Positions 20,109 to 28,619 of a stretch of DNA of 64,000 bases are shown piece after piece (position 1 is the stretch's first letter; each line of letters starts with the position of its first letter). Location: contig NZ_LMGT01000006.1 of assembly GCF_001427825.1 (NCBI RefSeq), positions 172,895 to 236,894 on the forward strand. Reading direction: 5' to 3'. Under the pieces are notes generated by a model. It did not search any database. It was not told the origin of the DNA and saw nothing but the letters and a program-made list of their open reading frames with translations. The position numbers and the translations under genes were made by a program. The stretch comes from Brevundimonas sp. Root608. GTDB taxonomy: Bacteria; Pseudomonadota; Alphaproteobacteria; Caulobacterales; Caulobacteraceae.

Positions 20109-20210
20109 CAAAACTTCGCCGTTTCTGTTCTCGAAGGTGGTCAGGCGCGCGCGACCGCGGGGAATCGCGCGATACTCCGGAAATTCCCGCCGCCAGTTGA
20201 GGACGACGCC

Positions 20211-20864
20211 ATGAGCGCCATCACGAAATACGCCGCCATGAACCGCCGTGCGGCCATGACCGCCGCCGCCATGGCCGCCATGGTCACCCTGGCCGGTTGC
20301 GGCGGGGGTGGAGCGGGCGCGACGGCCGAGGGCGACATGGCCTTGGGAGCCCCCGAGGGCGCCAAGGTCACCGTGGTGGAATACGCCTCGGTCACCTGCC
20401 CCCACTGCGCCGCGTGGCAGGAAACGACCTGGCCGGCGTTCAAGGCCGCCTATGTCGACACCAACAAGGTCCGCTACGTCTTCCGCGAACTGCCGACCCC
20501 GCCGAACAATGTCGCCGTCGCCGGCTTCATGATCGCCCGCTGCGCCGGCGAGGACAAATATTTCGACGTGGTCCACGGCATCATGGCCAGCCAGGCGGAA
20601 TGGCGCACAGGCGTCAATCCGCGCGACACCCTGTTCCGCGTCGGCAACGGCGCCGGCCTGAACAACCAGCAGATCGAGGCCTGCATCAAGGACCCCGAGA
20701 ACCTGAAGGCCTCCGAGGAGCGCTCGAACGCGGCCATCAAGGCCGGCGTCACCGGTACGCCCGCCTTCTTCGTCAACGGGGTGCAGATCATCTCGCCCGG
20801 CGAGGAGGGCGCGACCATGGCCGATCTGTCGAAGGCCATCGAGGCCGAGCTGGCGAAGGGCTGA
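20211..20864 (+). CDS. DsbA-like thioredoxin-fold lipoprotein (CPHC)
   Basis: A 217-residue periplasmic oxidoreductase of the thioredoxin_4 type. A lipobox LAGC (Cys30) suggests lipid anchoring, the active site CPHC is at 63-66, and the cis-proline loop is TGTPAFFVNG. The internal Met at residue 10 gives a more normal lipoprotein signal and may be the true start. A TTGACA hexamer lies at the end of the upstream gene, but with only a weak -10. It is followed 8 bases later by a paralogue. DsbA-like genes just before smc are common in alphaproteobacteria. Confidence 0.9.
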   Translation: MSAITKYAAMNRRAAMTAAAMAAMVTLAGCGGGGAGATAEGDMALGAPEGAKVTVVEYASVTCPHCAAWQETTWPAFKAAYVDTNKVRYVFRELPTPPNNVAVAGFMIARCAGEDKYFDVVHGIMASQAEWRTGVNPRDTLFRVGNGAGLNNQQIEACIKDPENLKASEERSNAAIKAGVTGTPAFFVNGVQIISPGEEGATMADLSKAIEAELAKG

Positions 20865-20872
20865 TCGCGCCG

Positions 20873-21499
20873 GTGCGGCCGCCGCGTCTCCTGCTGATCC
20901 TGGCGCTGGCGACGGCGCCCCTCGCCTCGGTCTCGGCCTCGGCGCCCGCGGTCGCGACCGAACAGGTCGCGCCGGTCACGGCGGCCGACCGCAGCATCGG
21001 TCGGGCCGACGCCCCGGTGACGGTGATCGAATACGCCTCGTTCGCCTGCCACCTCTGCGCCGACTGGCATCAGCTGGTCTATCCGACCTTCAAGACGCGG
21101 TTCATCGACACCGGCCGGGTGCGGTACGTGTTCCGCAACCTGCCCACGCCGCCCGAGGAGATGTCCCTGCCGGCGGCGGCCCTGGCGCGCTGCGCCGCGC
21201 CGGGCAAATTCTTCGACGTGGCCGCCAGCCTGATGCACGGCCAGGCGGCGGTGCTGCGCGGCGGGGATCGCGACGACTGGTACGCCCCCGCCATCGCCGT
21301 CAGCGGCCGGACACGGGCCCAGATCGACGCCTGCGCCGCGACCCCGGCGACCCGGGCCGCCATCAACCGCGACATCGACAGCGCCATCGCCGCCGACATC
21401 GACAGCACCCCGAGCTTCTTCGTCAACGGACGCCGGGTGACGGACCGTTCGCTGGGCGGACTGGAGGTCGCGATCCGGGCGGCCGCATCCGGCCGATGA
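20873..21499 (+). CDS. Second DsbA-like thioredoxin-fold protein (CHLC)
   Basis: A 208-residue paralogue of the preceding gene. I place the start at GTG 20873 because it directly precedes the hydrophobic signal (RLLLILALATAPLA) and no ATG is in reach; AAGGG lies about 12 bases upstream. The active site is CHLC (59-62) instead of CPHC, and the cis-proline loop is STPSFFVNG. There is no lipobox, so it should be soluble in the periplasm. The changed dipeptide between the cysteines would alter redox potential (family knowledge). It lies 14 bases before smc. Confidence 0.87.
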   Translation: MRPPRLLLILALATAPLASVSASAPAVATEQVAPVTAADRSIGRADAPVTVIEYASFACHLCADWHQLVYPTFKTRFIDTGRVRYVFRNLPTPPEEMSLPAAALARCAAPGKFFDVAASLMHGQAAVLRGGDRDDWYAPAIAVSGRTRAQIDACAATPATRAAINRDIDSAIAADIDSTPSFFVNGRRVTDRSLGGLEVAIRAAASGR

Positions 21500-21513
21500 C
21501 CGCGTAGGGACCC

Positions 21514-24500
21514 ATGCAGTTCCAGCGCCTCCGGCTCGTGGGCTTCAAGTCCTTCGTCGACCCCGCCGAGGTGCATATCGAGCCGGGCCTGACCGGCGTG
21601 GTGGGGCCCAATGGCTGCGGCAAGTCCAATGTGCTGGAAGGCCTGCGCTGGGTCATGGGGGCCAATTCGGCCAAGGCCATGCGCGGTCAGGGTATGGACG
21701 ACGTCATCTTCGCCGGCGCCGCCAACCGGCCCCCGCGCAACCACGCCGAAGTCCAGCTCACCATCGACAACGCCCAGCGCCGCGCGCCCCAGCCGTTCAC
21801 CGACAGCCCCATGCTGGAGGTGTCCCGCCGCATCGACAGGGGCCAAGGCTCGACCTATCGCATCAACGGCAAGGAGGTGCGCGCGCGCGACGTGCAGCTG
21901 CTGTTCGCCGACGCTTCGACCGGCGCCAACTCGCCCGCCCTCGTGCGTCAGGGCCAGATAAGCGAACTGATCGCCGCCAAGCCGCAGAACCGCCGCCGCA
22001 TCCTCGAGGAGGCCGGCGGGGTGGCCGGCCTGCACACCCGCCGGCACGAGGCCGAGCTGCGGCTCAAGGCGGCCGAGACCAACCTCGAACGGCTGGACGA
22101 CATCGGCCGCGAGCTGGAGACGGCGCTGACGCGGCTGCGGCGCGAGGCGCGGCAGGCCGAACGCTACAAGAAGATTTCCGCCGAGATCCGCGCCCTGCAG
22201 GCCGCCCTGCTGTTCGTGCGCTGGAATGATGCCCGGGTGGCCGCCGAGGCCGCCGCGGCCGAGCTGGCCGGGGCCGACCGGGCCGTGGCCGAGGCGAGCA
22301 CGGCCTCGAGCCGGGCCCAGACCGCGGCCCTGGCGGCGCAGGAGGCGCTGAAGCCGGCGCGCGAGGAGGACGCCGTCGCCGGCGCCCTGTTGCACCGCGC
22401 CTCGCTGGAGCGCGACCGGCTGGACATGGCCGAACAGGCGGCGCGGGCCGAGGTCGAGCGGCTGACCGCCGAGACGACGCGCATCGCCGCCGACATCGAA
22501 CGCGAGACCGCCATGGCCGGCGACGCCGGGGACGAACTGGCCCGGCTGGGCGCGGCCCTGGAGACCCTGACCGCCGAGATCGCCGGCGCCCCCGCGCGCG
22601 GCCCGGAACTGGAAGCCGCCCTCGCCGCCGCCGAGGACGCGCGCAAGGCCGCCGACGCCGAGGTCGAACGGGTCGCCGGAGCCGTGGCCTCGGTCGAGGC
22701 GCGCGTCAACGCCGAGAACGCCCGCAAGCGCGACGCCGAGGCCCGGGTCGACCGGGCAGAGGCGCAGCTGGAGTCGGCCCGGGCCGAGCGCGCGGCGCTG
22801 GGCCCGTTGCAGACGCCCGAGATCGAGGCGGCGACGGCGACGCTGGCGACGGCCCAGGCCGAACTGGCGGCGGCGCGGGCGGCCGTGGAGACGGCGGAAA
22901 CCGAGCGCGGCGACCGGGCCCGGGCCGAGGCCGAGGCGCGCACGGCGGCGCGCGCGGCCGAGGACCGGCTGGGCCGGCTGCAGACCGAGGCGCGGGGACT
23001 GGCGCAGCTGCTGGTGCAGGGAAAGCGGGAATATCCGCCGGCGCTGGACGGCGTGCAGGCCGACAAGGGCTATGAGGCCGCGCTGGCGGCGGCGCTGGGG
23101 GACGATCTGGACGCGGCGCTGGACGCGCGGGCGGCGGCGTACTGGGCCGGGGCCGGCGTCCCCTCCCCGTCATGGCCAGAGGGCGTCAAGCCGCTGGCGG
23201 ACCATGTTTCGGCGCCGGCTCAGCTGGCGGCGCGGCTGGCCCACTGCGGGGTGGCGTCGGCGGGGGACATCGAGCGGCTGGCGAAATCCCTGCCGGTCGG
23301 CGCGCGGCTGGTGACCCGCGAGGGCGACCTGTGGCGCTGGGACGGCTTCGTGCAGCGCGCCGCGGCGCCGCGTCCGGCCGCCGTGCGTCTGGCGCAACGG
23401 TCACGGCTGGCGGAGCTGGAGGCCGAGATCGACACGGGCCGACCGGCGCTGGACGCGGCCCAAGCCGCGCAGAAGGCGGCGACCGAGGCCTTCCGGGCGT
23501 CGGAGGAGGCGGTGAAGACGGCCCGCGCGGCGCCCTTCCCGCTGGACAAGGCCGTCACGGCGGCGCGCGACCGGGTCGAGGCCCTGGGCCGCGAACAGGC
23601 GCGCAAGGAGGCGCGGGCCCAGGCGCTGGACGAGACGATCGCGCGGCTGACGACCGAGGTCGAGGCGGCGCAGGCGGCCCTGGCGGAGGCGCAGGGAGAC
23701 GACGCGCCGTCGGAGACCCTCGACGGCCTGCGCGCCGAACTGACGGCGGCCCGAACGGCGGCGGACGCAGCACGCGGCGCGGCGGCCACGGCGCGGGTCG
23801 AACGCGACGCCGAGGCGCGCGAGGTGGCGGGGCGTCAGGCGCGTCTGGACGGCCTGACCCGCGAACGCGACGGCTGGTCCGCGCGGGCGAAGGATTCCAC
23901 GGCCCGCATCGCCGCGCTGAAAAAGGACGCGGAAAAGGCGGCGCAGCGGCTGAAGCAGGCGGCGGACGCGCCGGAACAACTGGCGGCGCAGCGCTCATCC
24001 CTGCTGGACGCCCTGACCGCCGCCGAGACCCGGCGCAAGGCGGCGGGCGACGCCCTCGCCACGGCCGAGGGCGCGGCCGGCGAGGCCGACCGGGCGGCGC
24101 GGGCGGCCGAAAGCGCGGCCTCGACGGCGCGAGAGGCGCGGGCCGGGCTGGCGGCGCGGGCGGAGGCGGCGGCCGAACGGCTGGCCGAGACCGAGACCAA
24201 CCTGCGCGAGACGGCCCAGATGTCGCCGGAAGAACTGGGCCAGAAGCTGACCGACGACGCCATCGCCCGTCCGCCCGACGCCGCCGGGGCCGAGAGCCTG
24301 CTGTACGGTCTGGAGCGCGAGCGCGAAGCCCTGGGCGCGGTCAATCTGCTGGCCGAGGACGAGGCGCTCGAATACGGCGACCGGCTCAACACCATGAAGG
24401 TCGAGCGGTCGGACCTGACCTCCGCCATCGCCAGGCTGCGCGACGGCATCGATGAACTGAACGCCGAGGGCCGCGAGCGTCTGGTGGCCGCCTTCGACAT

Positions 24501-24954
24501 CATCAACGACAATTTCAAGAGCCTGTTCGAAGCCCTGTTCGGCGGCGGCCAGGCCGAGCTGAAACTGGTCGAGAGCGACGATCCGCTGGAAGCCGGTCTG
24601 GAAATCTACGCCTGCCCGCCCGGCAAGCGTCTGGCCGTCATGAGCCTGATGTCGGGCGGCGAACAGGCCCTGACGGCGGCGGCCCTGATCTTCGCCGTCT
24701 TCCTCGCCAATCCGGCCCCGGTCTGCGTGCTGGACGAGGTCGACGCCCCGCTGGACGACGCCAACGTCGACCGCTTCTGCCGCATGCTCGACGAGATGCG
24801 CAAACGCACCGACACCCGTTTCATCGTCATCACCCATAACCCGGTGACCATGAGCCGGATGGACCGGCTGTACGGCGTGACCATGCCCGAGCGGGGGGTG
24901 AGCCAGCTGGTCAGCGTGGATCTCACGCAGGCGGAAGAGATCGTGACCGCCTGA
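21514..24954 (+). CDS. smc: Chromosome segregation protein Smc
   Basis: Smc dimerises and organises the chromosome as a condensin with ScpA/ScpB. The 1146-residue protein starts with the ATPase head (Walker A GPNGCGKS, 31-38). Two long Ala/Glu/Arg-rich coiled coils flank a hinge at about 480-620. It ends with the signature MSGGEQ (about 1046-1051) and Walker [11 protein letters not shown] (about 1070-1079). The coiled coils are very alanine-rich, as in other high-GC alphaproteobacteria. Neither scpA nor scpB is in this window. A repeat element begins 9 bases after the stop. Confidence 0.97.
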   Translation: MQFQRLRLVGFKSFVDPAEVHIEPGLTGVVGPNGCGKSNVLEGLRWVMGANSAKAMRGQGMDDVIFAGAANRPPRNHAEVQLTIDNAQRRAPQPFTDSPMLEVSRRIDRGQGSTYRINGKEVRARDVQLLFADASTGANSPALVRQGQISELIAAKPQNRRRILEEAGGVAGLHTRRHEAELRLKAAETNLERLDDIGRELETALTRLRREARQAERYKKISAEIRALQAALLFVRWNDARVAAEAAAAELAGADRAVAEASTASSRAQTAALAAQEALKPAREEDAVAGALLHRASLERDRLDMAEQAARAEVERLTAETTRIAADIERETAMAGDAGDELARLGAALETLTAEIAGAPARGPELEAALAAAEDARKAADAEVERVAGAVASVEARVNAENARKRDAEARVDRAEAQLESARAERAALGPLQTPEIEAATATLATAQAELAAARAAVETAETERGDRARAEAEARTAARAAEDRLGRLQTEARGLAQLLVQGKREYPPALDGVQADKGYEAALAAALGDDLDAALDARAAAYWAGAGVPSPSWPEGVKPLADHVSAPAQLAARLAHCGVASAGDIERLAKSLPVGARLVTREGDLWRWDGFVQRAAAPRPAAVRLAQRSRLAELEAEIDTGRPALDAAQAAQKAATEAFRASEEAVKTARAAPFPLDKAVTAARDRVEALGREQARKEARAQALDETIARLTTEVEAAQAALAEAQGDDAPSETLDGLRAELTAARTAADAARGAAATARVERDAEAREVAGRQARLDGLTRERDGWSARAKDSTARIAALKKDAEKAAQRLKQAADAPEQLAAQRSSLLDALTAAETRRKAAGDALATAEGAAGEADRAARAAESAASTAREARAGLAARAEAAAERLAETETNLRETAQMSPEELGQKLTDDAIARPPDAAGAESLLYGLEREREALGAVNLLAEDEALEYGDRLNTMKVERSDLTSAIARLRDGIDELNAEGRERLVAAFDIINDNFKSLFEALFGGGQAELKLVESDDPLEAGLEIYACPPGKRLAVMSLMSGGEQALTAAALIFAVFLANPAPVCVLDEVDAPLDDANVDRFCRMLDEMRKRTDTRFIVITHNPVTMSRMDRLYGVTMPERGVSQLVSVDLTQAEEIVTA

Positions 24955-24962
24955 TCCAAATT

Positions 24963-25096
24963 CCGCTCATCCCGGCGAAAGCCGGGACCCAGTTCTGTAC
25001 AGCCTGACGCCGGCGTTTCAGGACTGCCGATCGCAGACTTCCGGAACCGCCTCATCACGCAAAGGACTGGGTCCCGGCTTTCGCCGGGATGAGCGG
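24963..25096. repeat. Composite inverted repeat, CCCGGC-GAAA-GCCGGG family, copy 2
   Basis: Arms CCGCTCATCCCGGC... (24963-24993) and its inverted copy (25066-25096) enclose about 72 bases. Each arm folds as a CCCGGC/GCCGGG hairpin with a GAAA loop. The inner flank is shared with copy 1 in opposite orientation. It lies exactly between the convergent smc and wecG-like genes, with the wecG-like stop only 2 bases from the right arm, and may act as a two-way terminator. Confidence 0.88.
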
Positions 25097-25097
25097 A

Positions 25098-25826
25098 TTA
25101 TCGGGATGAGCCCAGCAGTTCGGTGCGGACGAACCAGCCGAAGATGGCCGGCCCCTCGATGACGTAGCGGCGGAACATGCGGCGGGGCTGGCTCAGCAGG
25201 CGGTGCAGCCATTCCAGCGACAGCCGCTGGAAGATGCGCGGCGCGCGTTGCTGGCGGCCGGTCAGGAAGTCGACCGAGGCGCCGACGCACAGGGTCACGC
25301 CGGTGCGGCGGCCCGCCGCGCGCAGCGCGTGGGCGAACAGCTCCTGTTTGGGGAAGGAGACGCAGGCCAGCAGGACGTCCCACTCCGCGTGGGCGGCATG
25401 GCCGACGGCGGCGCGCCAGCCGAGCGTGCCGGGAACCAGCATGGGCGCCTCGAGGAATTTCAGCGTCTGGCGCGGATAGCGGGCCGCCAGATCGTCGAAG
25501 GCGGCGCGGTCGGGGCCGAAGACGGCGATGGTCAGGCCCTCGGCGGCCGGAGAGGCCAGCAGGTCGGCGGTCAGGTCGGATCCCGGATAGACCGGCAGGC
25601 GCACGCCCCGCAGCCGGGCCAGATGGGCGAGGATGCGGCTGTCGCAGACCTTCAGCCCGGCGCCCTCATACACGTCGCGGGGAACACGGCCGTCCATCAG
25701 CTTGATGACGTGGTCCACATTGGGCGTGACGACATAGCCATAGGCGTCGCGCGCCATGCCGAGGACGCGGTCCAGCATCGCGGACCGGTCGCCGCCGGCG
25801 AAATCGAGCGTCATGAAGCGCGTCAT
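25098..25826 (-). CDS. WecG/TagA/CpsF family glycosyltransferase
   Basis: A 242-residue GT26-type enzyme that transfers an N-acetylhexosamine-type sugar to a lipid-linked acceptor at the cytoplasmic membrane face. Family marks are TPNVDH (34-39), VFGPD followed by the Asp/Arg-rich helix, the CVSFPKQELFAH segment, GVGASVDFLTG (here CVGASVDFLTG), and the C-terminal QRLSLEWLHRLLSQPRRMFR membrane-association region. A second Met (25814) is an alternative start. No other polysaccharide genes adjoin it, so the glycan is unknown. It is divergent from the small exported protein gene at 25875. Confidence 0.9.
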   Translation of the reverse strand: MTRFMTLDFAGGDRSAMLDRVLGMARDAYGYVVTPNVDHVIKLMDGRVPRDVYEGAGLKVCDSRILAHLARLRGVRLPVYPGSDLTADLLASPAAEGLTIAVFGPDRAAFDDLAARYPRQTLKFLEAPMLVPGTLGWRAAVGHAAHAEWDVLLACVSFPKQELFAHALRAAGRRTGVTLCVGASVDFLTGRQQRAPRIFQRLSLEWLHRLLSQPRRMFRRYVIEGPAIFGWFVRTELLGSSR

Positions 25827-25874
25827 GGTCGACAGCCTAGTCGCATCCCGGTCAACGCGCGGTTACGATGGGAC

Positions 25875-26357
25875 ATGAAAACGCGCCTGCACGCCGTCGT
25901 CCTGACCGCCGCCCTGCTGGCCGCGCCCGCCTGCGCCCAGCCGCCGGCGCCGCAGCCCGAGGGGCACCGCCTCGTCCTGACCGGCGTGGGCCGGTTTGCG
26001 GTGCTGGCGGACCTGTCGACCATCTCGCGGCAGGGCGGCCGTGTGCGGATGCGCAGCCTGCAGGTCACGGAAGAGGATTTCACGGCCGGCGGCCAGCCCT
26101 GGTGGGGCGGCTGGTCATGGTGGACTTTCGACTGCGCGGCCAGAACCGCCGACCGGCTGGACTTCGCCGCGGTGCGCGAGGGCGGGGCCGAGGGGCCCGC
26201 GACGCCGGATCCGGCCCAGGCCTATGCCGCCGCGCCCGGCGGAGACGCAGCGGAACTGCTGGCGGTCGCCTGCGATCCTGCCTCCGCAGGCGAGGCCGAC
26301 GCCGACAATCTGGCAGATGCGGTGCGGGTGGGGCGCGCGGCTCTGGCCGCGAACTAG
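25875..26357 (+). CDS. Small exported protein, surface-adhesin-E-like
   Basis: A 160-residue precursor with a signal peptide (about 1-21, ending ACAQ). The mature domain has the pattern VLADLSTISRQGGRVRMRSL followed by a Trp-rich turn and a C-x2-R segment. It resembles the short 'surface-adhesin protein E'/CNP1-like proteins, which report a value then a strand-rich body. That link is from pattern only. Its stop overlaps the murG stop region by 4 bases (convergent). The gene sits where the rest of the dcw cluster (murC onward) might be expected. Confidence 0.72.
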   Translation: MKTRLHAVVLTAALLAAPACAQPPAPQPEGHRLVLTGVGRFAVLADLSTISRQGGRVRMRSLQVTEEDFTAGGQPWWGGWSWWTFDCAARTADRLDFAAVREGGAEGPATPDPAQAYAAAPGGDAAELLAVACDPASAGEADADNLADAVRVGRAALAAN

Positions 26358-27436
26358 GCCGCCGCCTCGACCATATCGGCCAAGGCCCGCGTCGCGTCCG
26401 GCAGGGCGGCTGACCGTGCGCCCGTACTCATCGCCGCCAGACGGGCCGGATCGGACAGCAGGGGCGCCAAGGCCGCCGTCAGGGCCTGAACCGTCACCTC
26501 GTCCTCCAGCATCACCTCGGCCCCGCCGGCCTCGGCCAGGCTGAGGGCGTTGAAGCGCTGGTGGTCGTCCATGGCGATCTTCAGCGGGATCAGCAGTGAC
26601 GGCACGGCGGCCACGGCCAGCTCGGAACAGGTCGAGGCCCCCGCCCGGCCGATGACCAGATGCGCCGCCGACAGACGCCGGGCCATGTCGCGGAAGAAGG
26701 GCGCGACCTCGGCGGCGACACCGGCCTCGAGATAGATCTGCTGCGCGGCTTCCAGCGTCTCGGCCCGCGATTGCTGCTGCACCTTCAGCCGGGCGCGGAT
26801 CGCCTCGGGCAGGGCCGCCAGGGCGCGGGGGGCGGTCTCGGCGAGGATGCGGGCGCCCTGACTGCCGCCGGTGACCAGCACATGGATCGGGCCGTCCGGC
26901 GAGGGCGGGCTCCAGACGCGGTCGTACAGGGCGCGGATATCCGGCCGCACCGGATTGCCGACCAGCGACACGCGCGCGCCCAGCCCCTGCGGCACCTTCT
27001 GCAGATCGGGGAAGGACGACGCCACCGCCCCGACATAGGGCGCCAGCCAGCGGTTGGTGCGGCCCAGCACGGCATTCTGTTCGTGCAGCAGGGTCGGCCG
27101 CCGCTGGCTGAGCGCGGCGATAAGGGCCGGCGCCGACGGATAGCCGCCGAAGCCGACGACCACGGCCGCGTCGAGACGATTCAGCGCCTTGCGGGCCTTG
27201 AGCACGCCGCGCGCGATGGCGACCCCGGCCTTGGCCATGCCGATCGGTCCGCGCCCGGTGGCGGCGTCGAGGGCGATCCGCTCCTCGGCGGGGAAGGTGT
27301 GGGCATAGGCCTCGCCGCGATGGTCGGTGGCCAGGACGATGCGCCAGCCGCGCGCCTGAAGCTCTCGCGACAGGGCCTCGGCGGGGAACATATGGCCGCC
27401 GGTGCCTCCGGCGGCGACGACGCAGACTCTGGACAT
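26354..27436 (-). CDS. murG: UDP-GlcNAc:undecaprenyl-PP-MurNAc-pentapeptide GlcNAc transferase
   Basis: MurG makes lipid II from lipid I on the inner face of the cytoplasmic membrane. The 360-residue GT-B enzyme has the N-terminal GGTGGHMFPA (10-19), HEQNAVLGRTNR in the acceptor half, LVTGGSQGA in the donor half, and the UDP-GlcNAc site GRAGASTCSEL. It starts 7 bases after the ftsW stop. It is the last dcw gene here: beyond it comes a convergent exported protein, not murC. Confidence 0.97.
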   Translation of the reverse strand: MSRVCVVAAGGTGGHMFPAEALSRELQARGWRIVLATDHRGEAYAHTFPAEERIALDAATGRGPIGMAKAGVAIARGVLKARKALNRLDAAVVVGFGGYPSAPALIAALSQRRPTLLHEQNAVLGRTNRWLAPYVGAVASSFPDLQKVPQGLGARVSLVGNPVRPDIRALYDRVWSPPSPDGPIHVLVTGGSQGARILAETAPRALAALPEAIRARLKVQQQSRAETLEAAQQIYLEAGVAAEVAPFFRDMARRLSAAHLVIGRAGASTCSELAVAAVPSLLIPLKIAMDDHQRFNALSLAEAGGAEVMLEDEVTVQALTAALAPLLSDPARLAAMSTGARSAALPDATRALADMVEAAA

Positions 27437-27443
27437 CGGAAAC

Positions 27444-28619
27444 CTACGGCAAAATCCGCCGGCCCTGCGGCAGGCTGGCCCCCGGCTCGTAGGCGCCGGG
27501 GCGGCGGCGGGTCAAGGCCAGGGCCAGGCCCATGGTCAGCCCCATGGCCAGCATCGACGAGCCGCCATAGCTGATGAAGGGCAGGGTCATCCCCTTGGTC
27601 GGGATCAGGTTCAGGTTCACCGCGATGTTGATGCAGGCCTGCAGTCCGATCAGCATGAACAGGCCGGCCGCCGCCGTCTGATCGAACGGGTCGGTCAGTT
27701 TCATGGCCCGGCGCATGCCGCGGACGACGATGAAGGCGTACAGGCCGATCATGGCCAGCGACAGGACCAGGCCGAACTCCTCGGCGCCGACGGAATAGAT
27801 GAAGTCGGTGTGCAGGTCGGGCACCGAACGTTTCATCACCCCCTCGCCGACGCCGCGCCCGACCAGGCCTCCGGCGCGGATGGCCTCGGAGGCGCGGTCG
27901 ATCTGGTGGGTGTCGGTGGTCTCGGGCGAGAGGAAGCGGCTGAGACGGTCGCGCATGTGGCTGAAGGCGAAATACAGGCCCACCACCCCCGCCATGCCGG
28001 CGGCGGCGAGGGCGGCGACCCATTTCAGGGGCACGCCCGCCATGAAGAAGACCGCCATGAAGGTGGTGGTGATCAGCAGGGTCTGGCCGATGTCGGGCTG
28101 GATCAGCAGCAGGCCCACGGTCAGGGCCCAGGCCCCGAAGGCGATGCTGACGCCGGGCACCCCCTGCCCCTTCTGCGCCTCCGAGAACATCCAGGCGGCG
28201 AAGACGATGAGGCTGGGCTTGGCGAACTCGGACGGCTGCAGGCTGAAAGGCCCCAGATTGACCCAGCGCGCCGCCCCCTTCACCTCATTGCCGATGAATG
28301 GCAGGGCGGCCATGACGACGATGGCCCCCAGCAGGGCCAGCAGGGCGATGCGCCGCACGCCGCGCGGCGACAGCAGGGACGCCAGCAGCATCATCACCGT
28401 CCCGCCCGCCGCCCAGACGATCATCCGCCAGGAATAGTGGAAGGGATCGCTGATCGACTGATCCGCCAGAATGGCCGCCGGGCTGGAGGCGAAGCTCAGC
28501 GACACGCCCAACGCCACCAGCGTCAGGGCCGCGGCCAGCAGGCCGCGATCGACGGTCCAGAACCATTTGGCGATCGGGCTCTGGTCGTTGCGCGAGAAGG
28601 CGGGGCTGTAGTCGGTCAT
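27444..28619 (-). CDS. ftsW: Lipid II polymerase / division protein FtsW
   Basis: FtsW is the SEDS glycosyltransferase that polymerises septal peptidoglycan with FtsI. The 391-residue protein has about ten hydrophobic helices. Characteristic phrases are QPDIGQTLLI, the periplasmic loop with RAGGLVGRGVGEG followed by VPDLHTDFIYSVGAEEFG, and SYGGSSMLA near the end. The N-terminal cytoplasmic stretch is short. Its ATG overlaps the murD TGA (ATGA), so translation is probably coupled. Confidence 0.96.
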   Translation of the reverse strand: MTDYSPAFSRNDQSPIAKWFWTVDRGLLAAALTLVALGVSLSFASSPAAILADQSISDPFHYSWRMIVWAAGGTVMMLLASLLSPRGVRRIALLALLGAIVVMAALPFIGNEVKGAARWVNLGPFSLQPSEFAKPSLIVFAAWMFSEAQKGQGVPGVSIAFGAWALTVGLLLIQPDIGQTLLITTTFMAVFFMAGVPLKWVAALAAAGMAGVVGLYFAFSHMRDRLSRFLSPETTDTHQIDRASEAIRAGGLVGRGVGEGVMKRSVPDLHTDFIYSVGAEEFGLVLSLAMIGLYAFIVVRGMRRAMKLTDPFDQTAAAGLFMLIGLQACINIAVNLNLIPTKGMTLPFISYGGSSMLAMGLTMGLALALTRRRPGAYEPGASLPQGRRILP

